Part shown: piece after piece, positions 20,504 through 30,111 of the stretch
Layout of the letters: every line of letters starts with the position of its first letter
How positions within the stretch are numbered: position 1 is the first letter of the stretch
Source: an uncultured Pelagibacteraceae bacterium
GTDB taxonomy: Bacteria > Pseudomonadota > Alphaproteobacteria > Pelagibacterales > Pelagibacteraceae
Reading direction: 5' to 3'
Length of the DNA stretch: 56,856 nt
Assembly (NCBI GenBank): GCA_902636025.1
Contig: CACPQG010000004.1
Coordinates: 1-56,856 of the forward strand
Translations under genes and position numbers: made by a program
Notes under the pieces: model-generated
The model's input: the letters and a program-made list of their open reading frames with translations, nothing else
What the model was told of the DNA's origin: nothing
Databases searched by the model: none

Positions 20504-21024
20504 TGATACTTAAACAATTCTATTATAAAAAAATTAAAAGTACTAATGATACTGCTTTGAAATATATATCAAAAGGAGTTGAAAATGGTATCATTATAAC
20601 TGATGTTCAAACTAAAGGAAAAGGACAAATTGGAAAAAAATGGATTTCATTAAAGGGTAATTTGTTTATGTCAGTATTTTTTCAATTAAGAAATAAGGTC
20701 AGCATAAAAAAAATAACAAAAGTAAACTGTTTATTAATCAGGAATTGTTTGCAAAATTATACAAATTATGAAATTAAAGTAAAACAACCGAACGATTTAT
20801 TAATCAATAATCAAAAAATTTGTGGTATTTTGCAGGAAACTATTTATAGAAATAAAAAAAAATTTTTAGTCGTAGGAATAGGTGTAAATATCAACAAAAG
20901 TCCAAGAATAGACAGATATCAAACAAACTTTCTAAACTTTTTTACGAAAAAAAAAGTTAAAAGGCTAGAAGTATTCGATCAATTATCCAATATTTATGAA
21001 AAAAAAATTAATCAATTTAGCTAA
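20503..21024 (+). CDS. birA: Biotin--protein ligase, short catalytic-core form
   Basis: This 173-residue protein is a biotin--[acetyl-CoA carboxylase] ligase that attaches biotin to the carrier protein lysine via biotinyl-AMP. The catalytic core shows STNDTA (13-18), the biotinyl-AMP loop GKGQIGKKW (39-47), GNLFMS, and QPNDLLINNQKICGILQE (94-111). It lacks the N-terminal DNA-binding domain of E. coli BirA (321 residues), and the C-terminal domain appears minimal, so it should be an enzyme only and not a repressor. It follows nuoN with a one-base overlap, the usual place in alphaproteobacteria. Confidence 0.92.
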   Translation: MILKQFYYKKIKSTNDTALKYISKGVENGIIITDVQTKGKGQIGKKWISLKGNLFMSVFFQLRNKVSIKKITKVNCLLIRNCLQNYTNYEIKVKQPNDLLINNQKICGILQETIYRNKKKFLVVGIGVNINKSPRIDRYQTNFLNFFTKKKVKRLEVFDQLSNIYEKKINQFS

Positions 21025-21025
21025 A

Positions 21026-21763
21026 ATGTATCTAGTTGGAGACATAGGTAATACAGATATAAAGATATTTGTAGTTAACGAAAAACACATTAAAAAAAAA
21101 AAAATACTTTTAAAAACAAGTTTAATATCAAATAACTATATAAATAAAAAATTAAAATTTCTTAGAAATCAAAAAGTCAAAATTGCACTATTTAGCAGTG
21201 TTGTTCCATCAGCTTACAAAATTATAAAAAATTTACTAAAAAATAAATTCAATATCTCTTGTAAAGAAATAAAAGATTTGAATTTTACTAATTTAGTTAA
21301 ACTCAAGGTTAATAGATCACAAGTTGGCTCAGATAGAATTGCTAACGCAATAAGTATTATAGATAATAAAAATAATTATATAGTTGTTGATTTTGGAACA
21401 GCTACGACTTTTGATGTTATAATTAAAAATGTATATCATGGAGGTGTTATAGCGCCTGGTGTATCTTTATCTCTAAATACACTAATAAAAAAAGCTTCTT
21501 TAATACCTATAATTAATTTATCTAAAATTTCAAAAGTTGTTGGCACTAACACTAATTACGCTGTAAAATCTGGTTTTTATTGGGGATATGTAGGTTTAAT
21601 TGACAACATTATTTTAATGATTAAAAAACAAACAAAAAAACCTTTTAAATTAATATTTACTGGTGGTTTAGCTAATATGTTTAAAAGTTTTAAAAAAAAT
21701 AAAGTCACTATTAGAAAAGATTTGACAATAGATGGTCTTTTAAAAGTAATTAAAAATATTTAA
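21026..21763 (+). CDS. coaX: Type III pantothenate kinase
   Basis: CoaX phosphorylates pantothenate in the first step of coenzyme A synthesis. With the ATG at 21026 the 245-residue protein begins MYLVGDIGNTDIK, which fits the family N-terminus and phosphate-binding loop. An in-frame ATG at 20996 would add ten residues inside the birA end and is less likely. Other motifs are GSDRIANA (101-108), VDFGTATTFD (121-130) and GGVIAPGVSLS. A run of 13 adenines at 21092-21104 encodes the Lys-rich stretch near residues 24-27 and is a potential slippage site. Confidence 0.93.
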   Translation: MYLVGDIGNTDIKIFVVNEKHIKKKKILLKTSLISNNYINKKLKFLRNQKVKIALFSSVVPSAYKIIKNLLKNKFNISCKEIKDLNFTNLVKLKVNRSQVGSDRIANAISIIDNKNNYIVVDFGTATTFDVIIKNVYHGGVIAPGVSLSLNTLIKKASLIPIINLSKISKVVGTNTNYAVKSGFYWGYVGLIDNIILMIKKQTKKPFKLIFTGGLANMFKSFKKNKVTIRKDLTIDGLLKVIKNI

Positions 21764-23422
21764 ATGAAAGAAGAATTATTATTTTGTCCTTTGGGTGGAT
21801 CTGGTGAAATAGGAATGAATATGAACCTTTTTGCTTACGGAAAACCAGGACAGCAAAAATGGATTATAGTTGATATTGGCGTTACATTTGCTGATGACAC
21901 AGTGCCGGGTGTAGATTTGATATATCCAGATCCAGGTTTTATTGTAGATAAAAAAGATGATTTACTTGGTATAGTTTTAACTCATGCTCACGAGGATCAT
22001 ATAGGAGCAATTGCACATATTTGGCCTAAACTTAAATGTAAAATTTATGCAACGCCTTTTACGGCAGTTTTAATTTCAGAGAAATTTAAAGAGAAAAAAA
22101 TAGATATAACTCCTTTTATAAACATCGTTCAGTTAAATAGCACCTTAGAGCTATCACCATTTAAGATTGAATTTATTACACTTACACATTCGATATTAGA
22201 ACCAAATGGATTAAGAATTCAAACACCAGCTGGAAATATACTTCATACTGGTGATTGGAAAGTTGATCCTAATCCACTTATTGGGGGGGACATTAATGCA
22301 AAAAGATTAAAAGAGATTGGCAAGGATGGTGTTTTAGCAATGATTTGCGACTCAACGAATGTTTTTAGTGAGGGAAAATCTGGATCAGAAGGCGATGTAA
22401 GAAAAAGCTTAATAAACATAATGAGTAGATACAAAAAAAGAGTAATAGTAACTTCATTCGCTTCAAATGTTGCAAGAATGGAAACTATTTTTCATTGCGC
22501 AAAACAAACTGGAAGAAATATCTCTTTAGTTGGCAGATCAATGCATAGAATTTTTAAGGCAGCTAGAAAATGTGGCTACTTAAAAAATGTAATTGAACCA
22601 ATCGATCCAAGAGAAGCAAAAAGTTTACCACGCGAAAAAATAGTTTACCTATGTACTGGTAGTCAAGGTGAACCATTAGGAGCAATGATGAGAATTGCTA
22701 AATTTACACATCCAGATGTATTAATTGAAAAAGGTGATGCAGTTATATTTTCTTCAAAAATAATACCTGGGAATGAAAAGAAACTATACAAACTACACAA
22801 TCAATTAGTTAAAGAAGGTATTGAAGTAATTTCCGAGGAAAATGAATTCGTTCATGTTTCAGGACATCCAAACAGGGAAGATTTAAAAGAAATGTATAAT
22901 TGGATAAAACCAAAATGTATTATACCTGTACATGGAGAGCATCGTCACATGATAGAGCATATAAATTTTGCAAAAGAAATGCAGGTTCCTGATACCGTGT
23001 TGGTTGAGAATGGTGATATAGTGAAATTATATCCTGGAATAAAACCAGAGGTTTACGATAGAGCACCTTCAGGAAAACTTTTTTTAGATGGAAGTATAAG
23101 TGTAGATGAAGATTCCAAGTCAATTAAAGAAAGAAAAAATTTATCATCTAATGGTTTTCTAGATGTAACAATTTTAATTAATTCTAATGGAGATCTTCAT
23201 GACAGACCTGTACTAACTTTTGTTGGACTACCAGTTATAGAAAATGATGAATTTAAATTCGGTCTTGAAGAAGAAATTGACAAAACAGCAAGAACTTTTT
23301 CTTTTAATAATAAAAAACAGCAGAATAATATAATAGATACTATCAAATTAGTTTGTAAAAAATATTCAAAAGAAAAAACTGGAAAAAAGCCGATAACCAA
23401 CGTAAATTTAGTAAGAATTTAA
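21764..23422 (+). CDS. rnj: Ribonuclease J family metallo-beta-lactamase RNase
   Basis: This 552-residue protein belongs to the beta-CASP metallo-beta-lactamase family and matches RNase J, which processes and degrades RNA endo- and 5'-exonucleolytically. The metal-binding motif THAHEDHIGA is at 73-82. LHTGDWKVDPNPL, the beta-CASP stretch CTGSQGEP, and HVSGHPNREDL with VHGEHRHM supply other ligands. RNase J occurs in many alphaproteobacteria, often beside birA and coaX as here. coaX ends on the base before its start codon. Confidence 0.94.
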   Translation: MKEELLFCPLGGSGEIGMNMNLFAYGKPGQQKWIIVDIGVTFADDTVPGVDLIYPDPGFIVDKKDDLLGIVLTHAHEDHIGAIAHIWPKLKCKIYATPFTAVLISEKFKEKKIDITPFINIVQLNSTLELSPFKIEFITLTHSILEPNGLRIQTPAGNILHTGDWKVDPNPLIGGDINAKRLKEIGKDGVLAMICDSTNVFSEGKSGSEGDVRKSLINIMSRYKKRVIVTSFASNVARMETIFHCAKQTGRNISLVGRSMHRIFKAARKCGYLKNVIEPIDPREAKSLPREKIVYLCTGSQGEPLGAMMRIAKFTHPDVLIEKGDAVIFSSKIIPGNEKKLYKLHNQLVKEGIEVISEENEFVHVSGHPNREDLKEMYNWIKPKCIIPVHGEHRHMIEHINFAKEMQVPDTVLVENGDIVKLYPGIKPEVYDRAPSGKLFLDGSISVDEDSKSIKERKNLSSNGFLDVTILINSNGDLHDRPVLTFVGLPVIENDEFKFGLEEEIDKTARTFSFNNKKQQNNIIDTIKLVCKKYSKEKTGKKPITNVNLVRI

Positions 23423-23456
23423 TTGATTATTTAAATTATAAGAATTAAATAAATTT

Positions 23457-24785
23457 ATGTTCTTTTCAAAATCTTTTATTCCAATATTAAAAAATAACCC
23501 AGCAGAAGCCAAAATTAAATCCCACCAATTAATGCTCAGAACAGGAATGATTAAACAATCATCAGCAGGTATTTACTCATGGCTACCTCTTGGATTTAAA
23601 GTTATGAAAAAAATTGAACAAATAGTTCGTGAAGAACAAGATAACATTGGAGTTCAAGAAATTTTAATGCCAACAATACAATCTTCTGAAATTTGGAAAG
23701 AAAGCGGAAGATATAAAGATTATGGTGAAGAAATGTTAAGAATTAAAGATAGACAAGGTAGAGATATGCTTTATGGACCTACAAATGAAGAACTAGTGAC
23801 AGATATTTTTAGATCAAGTATAAAATCTTACAAGTCGCTTCCCCAACTTTTATATCATATACAATGGAAGTTTAGAGATGAATTAAGACCAAGGTTTGGA
23901 ATTATGAGATGTAGAGAATTTTATATGAAAGATGCTTATTCTTTTGACTTAAATGATGAAGAGGCATTATTCTCATATAACAAATTTTTTCTTTCTTACT
24001 TAAAAACATTTAAAAGACTTGATTTATCTGCAATACCAATGGCTGCAGATACTGGCCCAATCGGAGGTAATCTTTCACATGAATTTATTATTTTAGCTGA
24101 TACTGGTGAGAGTAAAATTTATACTGATAAAAGGATCTTTGATGTAAACAGCGACCAAACTAAAATTGAAAAAAGTTCACTAGGAAATTTACGAAAAGAA
24201 TTTGAAAAATTTTATTCTGTAACGGATGAAAAATTTAATGAAAAAGAATTTAATAATAAAGTACCTGAGGAATTCAGGTTGAAAACAAAAGGTATAGAGG
24301 TAGGTCATATCTTTTACTTTGGAGATAAATATTCTAAACCAATGAATTCAAGTGTTGATTATAACGGAAAAAAGGAATTTGTTAAAATGGGTTCATACGG
24401 TGTTGGGGTCTCAAGGCTAGTGGGGGCAATAATTGAAGCTAAATATGATGAAAAAAAAGAAATAATGAAATGGCCACAATCAGTATCACCATATGATTGT
24501 GTAATTATACCATTTTTAAATAAAGACGATAAGAAGAACTTAGACAAAGCAATTAATATATCAAAAAAATTAAGAGAAAATAATATTGATTATATTATTG
24601 ATGATACAGAGGAAAATTTTTCAGCAAAATTAAAAAAATTTAATTTAATTGGCATTCCATCTCAAATTATAATAGGCAACAAAACTGACGGTGATAATTT
24701 TGAGTTTAACAATATTGGTGAAGATCCAAAAATTTTAAACCTGGATCAAATAATTAAATTTATAAATCAAAGTAAAAAAAATTGA
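23457..24785 (+). CDS. proS: Prolyl-tRNA synthetase, form without the insertion domain
   Basis: ProS (442 residues) charges tRNA-Pro. The class II core has SHQLMLRTGMIKQSSAGIYS near the N-terminus, motif 2 around QWKFRDELRPRFGIMRCREF, and motif 3 around GSYGVGVSRLVGAIIE. It is about 130 residues shorter than E. coli ProS because the editing (INS) domain between motifs 2 and 3 is missing, as in the known alphaproteobacterial form. The C-terminal anticodon-binding domain (about 345-440) is present. Its stop overlaps the lolC start. Confidence 0.96.
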   Translation: MFFSKSFIPILKNNPAEAKIKSHQLMLRTGMIKQSSAGIYSWLPLGFKVMKKIEQIVREEQDNIGVQEILMPTIQSSEIWKESGRYKDYGEEMLRIKDRQGRDMLYGPTNEELVTDIFRSSIKSYKSLPQLLYHIQWKFRDELRPRFGIMRCREFYMKDAYSFDLNDEEALFSYNKFFLSYLKTFKRLDLSAIPMAADTGPIGGNLSHEFIILADTGESKIYTDKRIFDVNSDQTKIEKSSLGNLRKEFEKFYSVTDEKFNEKEFNNKVPEEFRLKTKGIEVGHIFYFGDKYSKPMNSSVDYNGKKEFVKMGSYGVGVSRLVGAIIEAKYDEKKEIMKWPQSVSPYDCVIIPFLNKDDKKNLDKAINISKKLRENNIDYIIDDTEENFSAKLKKFNLIGIPSQIIIGNKTDGDNFEFNNIGEDPKILNLDQIIKFINQSKKN

Positions 24786-26002
24786 TTTCAAAACTTGAGA
24801 ATAAAATAGCTTTAAGATACTTAAGAACCAGAAAAAAAGATGGTTTTTTAAATGTTATATCAACATTTTCTTTTATTGGAATATCACTAGGTGTAGCTGT
24901 TTTAATAATAGTAATGTCTGTAATGAATGGATTTAGGTCTGAGCTTATAAATAAAATAGTAGGTTTTAATTCTCATATTATCGTGCACTCATTTGGAAAA
25001 GCTACAAAGGATATTTTTGGAAAGGACATAGATGCTCTATTGGATGTATATCTTGAAACCAATTCTGGAGAAGTAGTTTTAATCAAAGAAAACTTTACAA
25101 AAGGTCTTTCTATTAGAGGATACAAATCAACAGAAATAAATAATTTACCTATATTTAAAAATAATTTTACTAATATTAAATTCAATAAAGAAAAAAATAT
25201 AATCATCGGAAAAGAATTAGGTTTTGATCTAGACATAAAAGTTGGTGACAAAATCCTAATAATGTCACCAAAAGGAGAAGAAACAATTATAGGTAACTTG
25301 CCTAAGCAAGAAATTTTTCAAATTTCGGGTTTTTTTGAAAGTGGTTTAGTCGATTTTGATCGAAATGTAGCCTTTATGAGCATTGATAATTTAGAGAATT
25401 TACTTAATTTAAATCAAGAACAAAGAAATCTGGAAATTTTCTTAAAGAATCCAATTAATATTAAAAATGCCAAAAAATTCTTTGAAAGAAAATTTAACAA
25501 TAATTTAATTTATACATGGGCCGACCTTAACAAACCATTATTTTCAGCTCTTAAAGTTGAGAGAAATGTTATGTTTATTATTCTCTCACTAATAATAATT
25601 GTAGCTACATTTAATATAATTTCAGGACTAACTATTTTGGTTAAAAATAAAACTAAAGAAATTGCTGTTTTAAAATCTATAGGTGTATTAAATAAGTCTA
25701 TTACAAAAATTTTTTTTCTTGTAGGTTTTTATATAGGTTTGACGGCAACGATATTTGGAGTTTTAATTGGCGTTGCGTTTTCTATATATGTTGAAAATAT
25801 TCGTAACTTTTTAAGCAAAATATTCAATATATCACTATTTCCAGAGGAAATTTATTTTTTAAGCAAAATGCCATCTGAAATAGATGTTAATTCTATAATT
25901 TTGATTTCAATATGCTCTGTTGCTGCAACTGTTGTAGTGTCAATATTTCCAGCCATTAAAGCTTCTAAACTAGATCCTATAAAATCTCTTAAATATGAAT
26001 AA
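24782..26002 (+). CDS. lolC: Lipoprotein-releasing system permease LolC/LolE type
   Basis: This 406-residue inner-membrane protein is the LolC/E-type permease that releases lipoproteins from the inner membrane to the periplasmic carrier. It has an N-terminal helix (about 22-46), a large periplasmic domain (about 47-260), and three C-terminal helices in an FtsX-type permease domain. The start is a TTG overlapping the proS TGA stop; the next Met lies within the first helix, so the TTG is preferred. Only one permease gene is present, as is usual in alphaproteobacteria, implying a homodimer with LolD. Confidence 0.92.
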   Translation: MISKLENKIALRYLRTRKKDGFLNVISTFSFIGISLGVAVLIIVMSVMNGFRSELINKIVGFNSHIIVHSFGKATKDIFGKDIDALLDVYLETNSGEVVLIKENFTKGLSIRGYKSTEINNLPIFKNNFTNIKFNKEKNIIIGKELGFDLDIKVGDKILIMSPKGEETIIGNLPKQEIFQISGFFESGLVDFDRNVAFMSIDNLENLLNLNQEQRNLEIFLKNPINIKNAKKFFERKFNNNLIYTWADLNKPLFSALKVERNVMFIILSLIIIVATFNIISGLTILVKNKTKEIAVLKSIGVLNKSITKIFFLVGFYIGLTATIFGVLIGVAFSIYVENIRNFLSKIFNISLFPEEIYFLSKMPSEIDVNSIILISICSVAATVVVSIFPAIKASKLDPIKSLKYE

Positions 26003-26678
26003 TTTTATTTCATTAAAAAAAGTATCTAAAGTTTTTTTTAAAAAAAATAAAATTAGAGCTTTAAGCAATATCAATCTTGAATTAAGTTTAGGAAAAGTTT
26101 ATTCGTTAATTGGTCCGTCAGGATCAGGAAAATCTACTTTGTTAAATTTAATATCTTTAATAGACAAACCTTCCTCAGGGTCGATTGAAATAGAGAAGAA
26201 AATTGTTAGTTTTGATAGACAAGACAAAAATGATTTATATAGGTCATCATCAATAGGAATAATATATCAAAATTATAATTTACTAAGCGATTTTACAGCA
26301 TTAGAGAACGTAAGTTTAGCTCAACTTGCTCTTAATAATAATAATAGAACATCAGAGTTAAATGCTAAAAAAGTGCTATCTAATTTTGGACTTTCTAAAA
26401 GGATTAATCATTTTCCGTCAGAACTATCAGGCGGCGAGAATCAAAGAGTTGCAATAGCAAGGGCGATTATAAACAAACCTAAAATTATTTTAGCAGATGA
26501 ACCAACAGGAAATCTCGATTTAAAAAATGCAAAAAGTGTATTTAAAACTTTATTAAAATTAAGAGACAAAAATAGGTTAATAATTTTTGCAACTCACAAT
26601 AGAGAATTTGCTGAAATGTCAGATTGTAAAATTGAAATGATTGATGGTAATATTAAATCAATCAATGGAAAGTTATAA
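25995..26678 (+). CDS. lolD: Lipoprotein-releasing system ATPase
   Basis: LolD (227 residues) is the ABC ATPase that powers lipoprotein release. Walker A is GPSGSGKST at about 38-46, the signature is LSGGENQRVAIARA, and Walker B is IILADEPTGNLD followed by the switch His in FATHNREFA. It overlaps lolC by 8 bp and dnaE by 14 bp. Related MacB-type ATPases share these motifs, but pairing with a LolC-type permease beside proS settles the role. Confidence 0.94.
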   Translation: MNNFISLKKVSKVFFKKNKIRALSNINLELSLGKVYSLIGPSGSGKSTLLNLISLIDKPSSGSIEIEKKIVSFDRQDKNDLYRSSSIGIIYQNYNLLSDFTALENVSLAQLALNNNNRTSELNAKKVLSNFGLSKRINHFPSELSGGENQRVAIARAIINKPKIILADEPTGNLDLKNAKSVFKTLLKLRDKNRLIIFATHNREFAEMSDCKIEMIDGNIKSINGKL

Positions 26679-29600
26679 TAAATTTAATCATATTAAAGTT
26701 CATTCTCAATATTCAATATGTGAAGGTGCATTGAAAATTGATGAGCTATCTGAATTTTGTAAGAAAAATAAGATTAAAGCTTTAGGGCTATCTGATTCAT
26801 TCAATTTATGTGGAGCTTTAGAATTCTCGGAAAATATTTCAAAAAGTGGCACCCAACCAATACTTGGTACTCAAATAAATTTTAAATATAATGATGTAAT
26901 AGGAAAAATTCCAATAATTGCAAAATCAGAATCCGGCTATAAATCTATTATACAATTGTCATCAAAATCATTTTTAGAAAATAATGAATTAAACGAACCT
27001 CATTGCGAATTTGATGATCTATTAAAAGTTTCTGGAGATATTATAGTATTGTCTGGTTCTTTAAATAGTCTTATTGGGCGATTATTTGAAAAAGACAAAA
27101 TTTTTGAGATTAAAAATATATATAATTTACTAAAAAAAAAATATAAAGATGACTTTTATATTGAGATACAAAGACATAATGATCTAAATGAAAAAAATCT
27201 AGAAAAATTTAATCTTAAACAATCTTTTGACCAAAAAATCCCAATTATAGCTACAAACGAAGTATTCTATTTAAACAAAGATATGCACGAGGCACATGAT
27301 GCTCTAATTTGCATAGGAAACAAGACTAATATTAATGATCAAAATAGAACAAAACTATCAGATCAACATTACTTGAAAAGTGATAAAGAAATTCAGGAAT
27401 TGTTTAATGATTTACCTGAGGCCTTAGAAAATAACCATAATTTAGTTTATAAAATTAATTTCAGGCCCATGGCCTCAAAACCAGTACTTCCAAATATTGG
27501 ATCTGAAAAAGGTTTTAATCCTGACAAACTTTTAATTGAAAATTCAACAAAAGGTTTAAAAGAAAAATTTAAAGAAGTTTTTAATATTGAAGAAAATAAT
27601 TGTGACTCAAATACGAAATATCATAAATATTTAAATAGATTGAAGCATGAAATAAAAATTATTACTGCAATGAAGTATTCAAGTTATTTTTTAATTGTTT
27701 CTGATTATATCAAATGGGCTAAAAAAAAAAATATACCAGTAGGACCCGGTAGAGGATCAGGAGCTGGCTCATTAGTAGCATGGTGTTTAGAAATAACCGA
27801 TGTCGATCCAATTAAATTTAATTTAATTTTCGAGAGATTTTTAAATCCAGATAGAATCTCTATGCCTGATTTTGATATTGATTTTTGTGAGGAAAAAAGA
27901 GATTTAGTTTTTGAATATCTGAAATCTAAATATATGGATAGTGTGGCCCACATAATTACTTTTGGTAAACTTAAAGCAAGAATGGTTGTAAGGGATGTTG
28001 GTAGAGTGTTAGGTTTTTCATATGGTTTTGTAGATAGCATTTCGAAGATGATACCATTTGATCCATCAAGGCCTCAAAATTTAACCGAATGTATTAATAA
28101 TGAACCAAGACTTCAAAGGCTTATTAAAGACGATACCAGGGTTCAAAAATTGATTGAACTATCTTTAAAACTTGAAGGCCTAAATAGAAATTTCGCAACT
28201 CATGCAGCAGGCGTAGTAATAGCAGACAAAAAATTAACAGATACTGTTCCTCTTTATAAAGATAATACTTCAAATCTTCTTCTTCCTTCTACTCAATTTG
28301 ACATGTATTCCGCTGAAAATGCTGGTTTAATAAAATTTGATTTTCTAGGTCTTAAAACGTTAACTGTAATTAACAATACCTCAAAAAAGATAAAAAATAT
28401 CGATAAAAATTTCGACATAAAAAAAATTAATTACAATGACCAAAAAGTTTTTGACTTATTATCTGCGGGACATACAGTTGGATTATTTCAATTAGAGAGC
28501 TCTGGAATGAAAGAGGCTTTAATGCAAATGAAGCCAAATCATCTTGAAGATATTATTGCCTTAGTTGCTTTATACAGACCAGGACCAATGGCAAACATAT
28601 CAGTTTACAATGATTGCAAGCATGGAAAACAAAAACCAGATTATTTGCACCCTTTGCTAGAAGAAATACTTAAACCAACATATGGAGTTATTATTTATCA
28701 AGAACAAGTAATGCAAATCGCACAGAAGTTATCTGGTTTTACAGCAGGTGAGGCGGATATTTTAAGAAGAGCAATGGGTAAAAAGAAAAGATTAGAACTA
28801 GAAAAACAAAAAATGAGATTTATTGAAGGAGCATTAAAAAATGGTATAGATAGGGAAACCGCTGCAGGTATATTTTTAAAAATTGAACCTTTCGCAGAAT
28901 ATGGTTTTAATAAAAGTCATGCAGCTGCATACGCTATAATTGCATACCAAACCGCTTATCTCAAAACATATTTTCAAAAGGAGTTTTTTTCAGCTTCAAT
29001 GACAATGGATATTTCCAATCAAAATAAATTAAGTGAATTTTTTGAAGAACTTAAAAGATTAAATATTGATGTGCAAAGACCAAATATTAACCAGAGTTAT
29101 GCAGACTTTCAATCTAAAGAAGAAATTTTTTACTACGCATTGGGAGCGATTAAAAATGTAGGCTTTGATGCAGTATCTAACATTGTAAAAGAAAGAGAAA
29201 ATAATGGAAGGTTTAAATCACTAAATAATTTTATTAATAGGGTTAACCCAAAAGATATTAACAAACTTCAGCTTGAGGGTTTAGTAAAATCAGGCGCTTT
29301 TGATGTTTTCAATGTAAATAGAAAGGCTTTATATGATGCAATACCCAAAATTATACTAAAGTCAAAACATAATCATGAAAATAAAATAGCAAATCAATTT
29401 AATTTATTTAAAATTGACGATGAGAATGATGATGCTATTCTTTCAAGTAAAGATTGGATTCAAGACGAAAGATTGTCTAAAGAATTTGAAGCTTTAGGTT
29501 TTTTTATATCTGATCACCCTTTAAACCAGTTTTCAGAGATTTTAAAAGATTATGAAATTTTAAGTTATAGTGATTTTATTAATAACCCAAATATTAACGA

Positions 29601-30072
29601 ATCTAATATTGCTGGGACTGTGCTTAAAATTCAAGAAAAAAAAACACAAAAAGGAAATTCTTATGCGATTATTAAGTTTAGTGATCTAAATTCAGTTTAT
29701 GAATTATTTTTATTTTCAGATTTGTTAGAAAATAATAGGCAATTTATAAAGGAGGGACAATCATTATTATTAACATTAAATAAAAACTTATCTGAGGAGA
29801 AAAATAGGTTCAAAAAAATAAATATAAAAAAATTATCACCTTTAAAAACTTTAGTAAACAAACCTATAAAAAGTCTTGAAATATCTATCGACAAAAATGA
29901 AAATATTAAGGAAATTAATAAAATTTTAAGTAAACCTGGTGAAACGTTAGTAAAGATTAAAATTATTATGGATCAAAAAAGGTATATATTTAATCTTAAA
30001 AATAAGCGATACATAGATAAAACTCAATTAGATATGTTAAAAAACCAAGGTATTGTTACAAATATTCTTTAA
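26665..30072 (+). CDS. dnaE: DNA polymerase III alpha subunit
   Basis: DnaE is the replicative polymerase catalytic subunit. With the ATG at 26665 it has 1135 residues beginning MESYNKFNHIKVHSQYS, the usual start of the PHP domain. Upstream in-frame TTG and ATG codons (26641, 26644) lie deep in lolD and are less likely. The C-family polymerase core has GPGRGSGAGSLVAW, the catalytic PDFDIDF (about 401-407) and LYRPGPMANI. An OB fold lies near 980-1070. An A11 run at 27721-27731 and an A10 run at 27132-27141 sit in the reading frame. The order proS-lolC-lolD-dnaE is typical for alphaproteobacteria. Confidence 0.97.
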   Translation: MESYNKFNHIKVHSQYSICEGALKIDELSEFCKKNKIKALGLSDSFNLCGALEFSENISKSGTQPILGTQINFKYNDVIGKIPIIAKSESGYKSIIQLSSKSFLENNELNEPHCEFDDLLKVSGDIIVLSGSLNSLIGRLFEKDKIFEIKNIYNLLKKKYKDDFYIEIQRHNDLNEKNLEKFNLKQSFDQKIPIIATNEVFYLNKDMHEAHDALICIGNKTNINDQNRTKLSDQHYLKSDKEIQELFNDLPEALENNHNLVYKINFRPMASKPVLPNIGSEKGFNPDKLLIENSTKGLKEKFKEVFNIEENNCDSNTKYHKYLNRLKHEIKIITAMKYSSYFLIVSDYIKWAKKKNIPVGPGRGSGAGSLVAWCLEITDVDPIKFNLIFERFLNPDRISMPDFDIDFCEEKRDLVFEYLKSKYMDSVAHIITFGKLKARMVVRDVGRVLGFSYGFVDSISKMIPFDPSRPQNLTECINNEPRLQRLIKDDTRVQKLIELSLKLEGLNRNFATHAAGVVIADKKLTDTVPLYKDNTSNLLLPSTQFDMYSAENAGLIKFDFLGLKTLTVINNTSKKIKNIDKNFDIKKINYNDQKVFDLLSAGHTVGLFQLESSGMKEALMQMKPNHLEDIIALVALYRPGPMANISVYNDCKHGKQKPDYLHPLLEEILKPTYGVIIYQEQVMQIAQKLSGFTAGEADILRRAMGKKKRLELEKQKMRFIEGALKNGIDRETAAGIFLKIEPFAEYGFNKSHAAAYAIIAYQTAYLKTYFQKEFFSASMTMDISNQNKLSEFFEELKRLNIDVQRPNINQSYADFQSKEEIFYYALGAIKNVGFDAVSNIVKERENNGRFKSLNNFINRVNPKDINKLQLEGLVKSGAFDVFNVNRKALYDAIPKIILKSKHNHENKIANQFNLFKIDDENDDAILSSKDWIQDERLSKEFEALGFFISDHPLNQFSEILKDYEILSYSDFINNPNINESNIAGTVLKIQEKKTQKGNSYAIIKFSDLNSVYELFLFSDLLENNRQFIKEGQSLLLTLNKNLSEEKNRFKKINIKKLSPLKTLVNKPIKSLEISIDKNENIKEINKILSKPGETLVKIKIIMDQKRYIFNLKNKRYIDKTQLDMLKNQGIVTNIL

Positions 30073-30080
30073 AAAAAGAC

Positions 30081-30109
30081 TTGAGAATTTTCACGATTAG
30101 ATGTATTTA
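30081..30109 (+). promoter_or_regulatory. Candidate promoter of rpsB-tsf
   Basis: TTGAGA (30081-30086) and TATTTA (30104-30109) are separated by exactly 17 bp in the dnaE-rpsB gap. The predicted start near 30116 would give a leader of about 78 nt that covers the structured region before rpsB. The -35 matches five of six consensus bases. Confidence 0.45.
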
Positions 30110-30111
30110 CT

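Noticed and set aside
27705-28040. 111-codon open frame antisense to dnaE
   Set aside because: It lies opposite the conserved polymerase active-site region, so the open frame is a by-product of that sequence.
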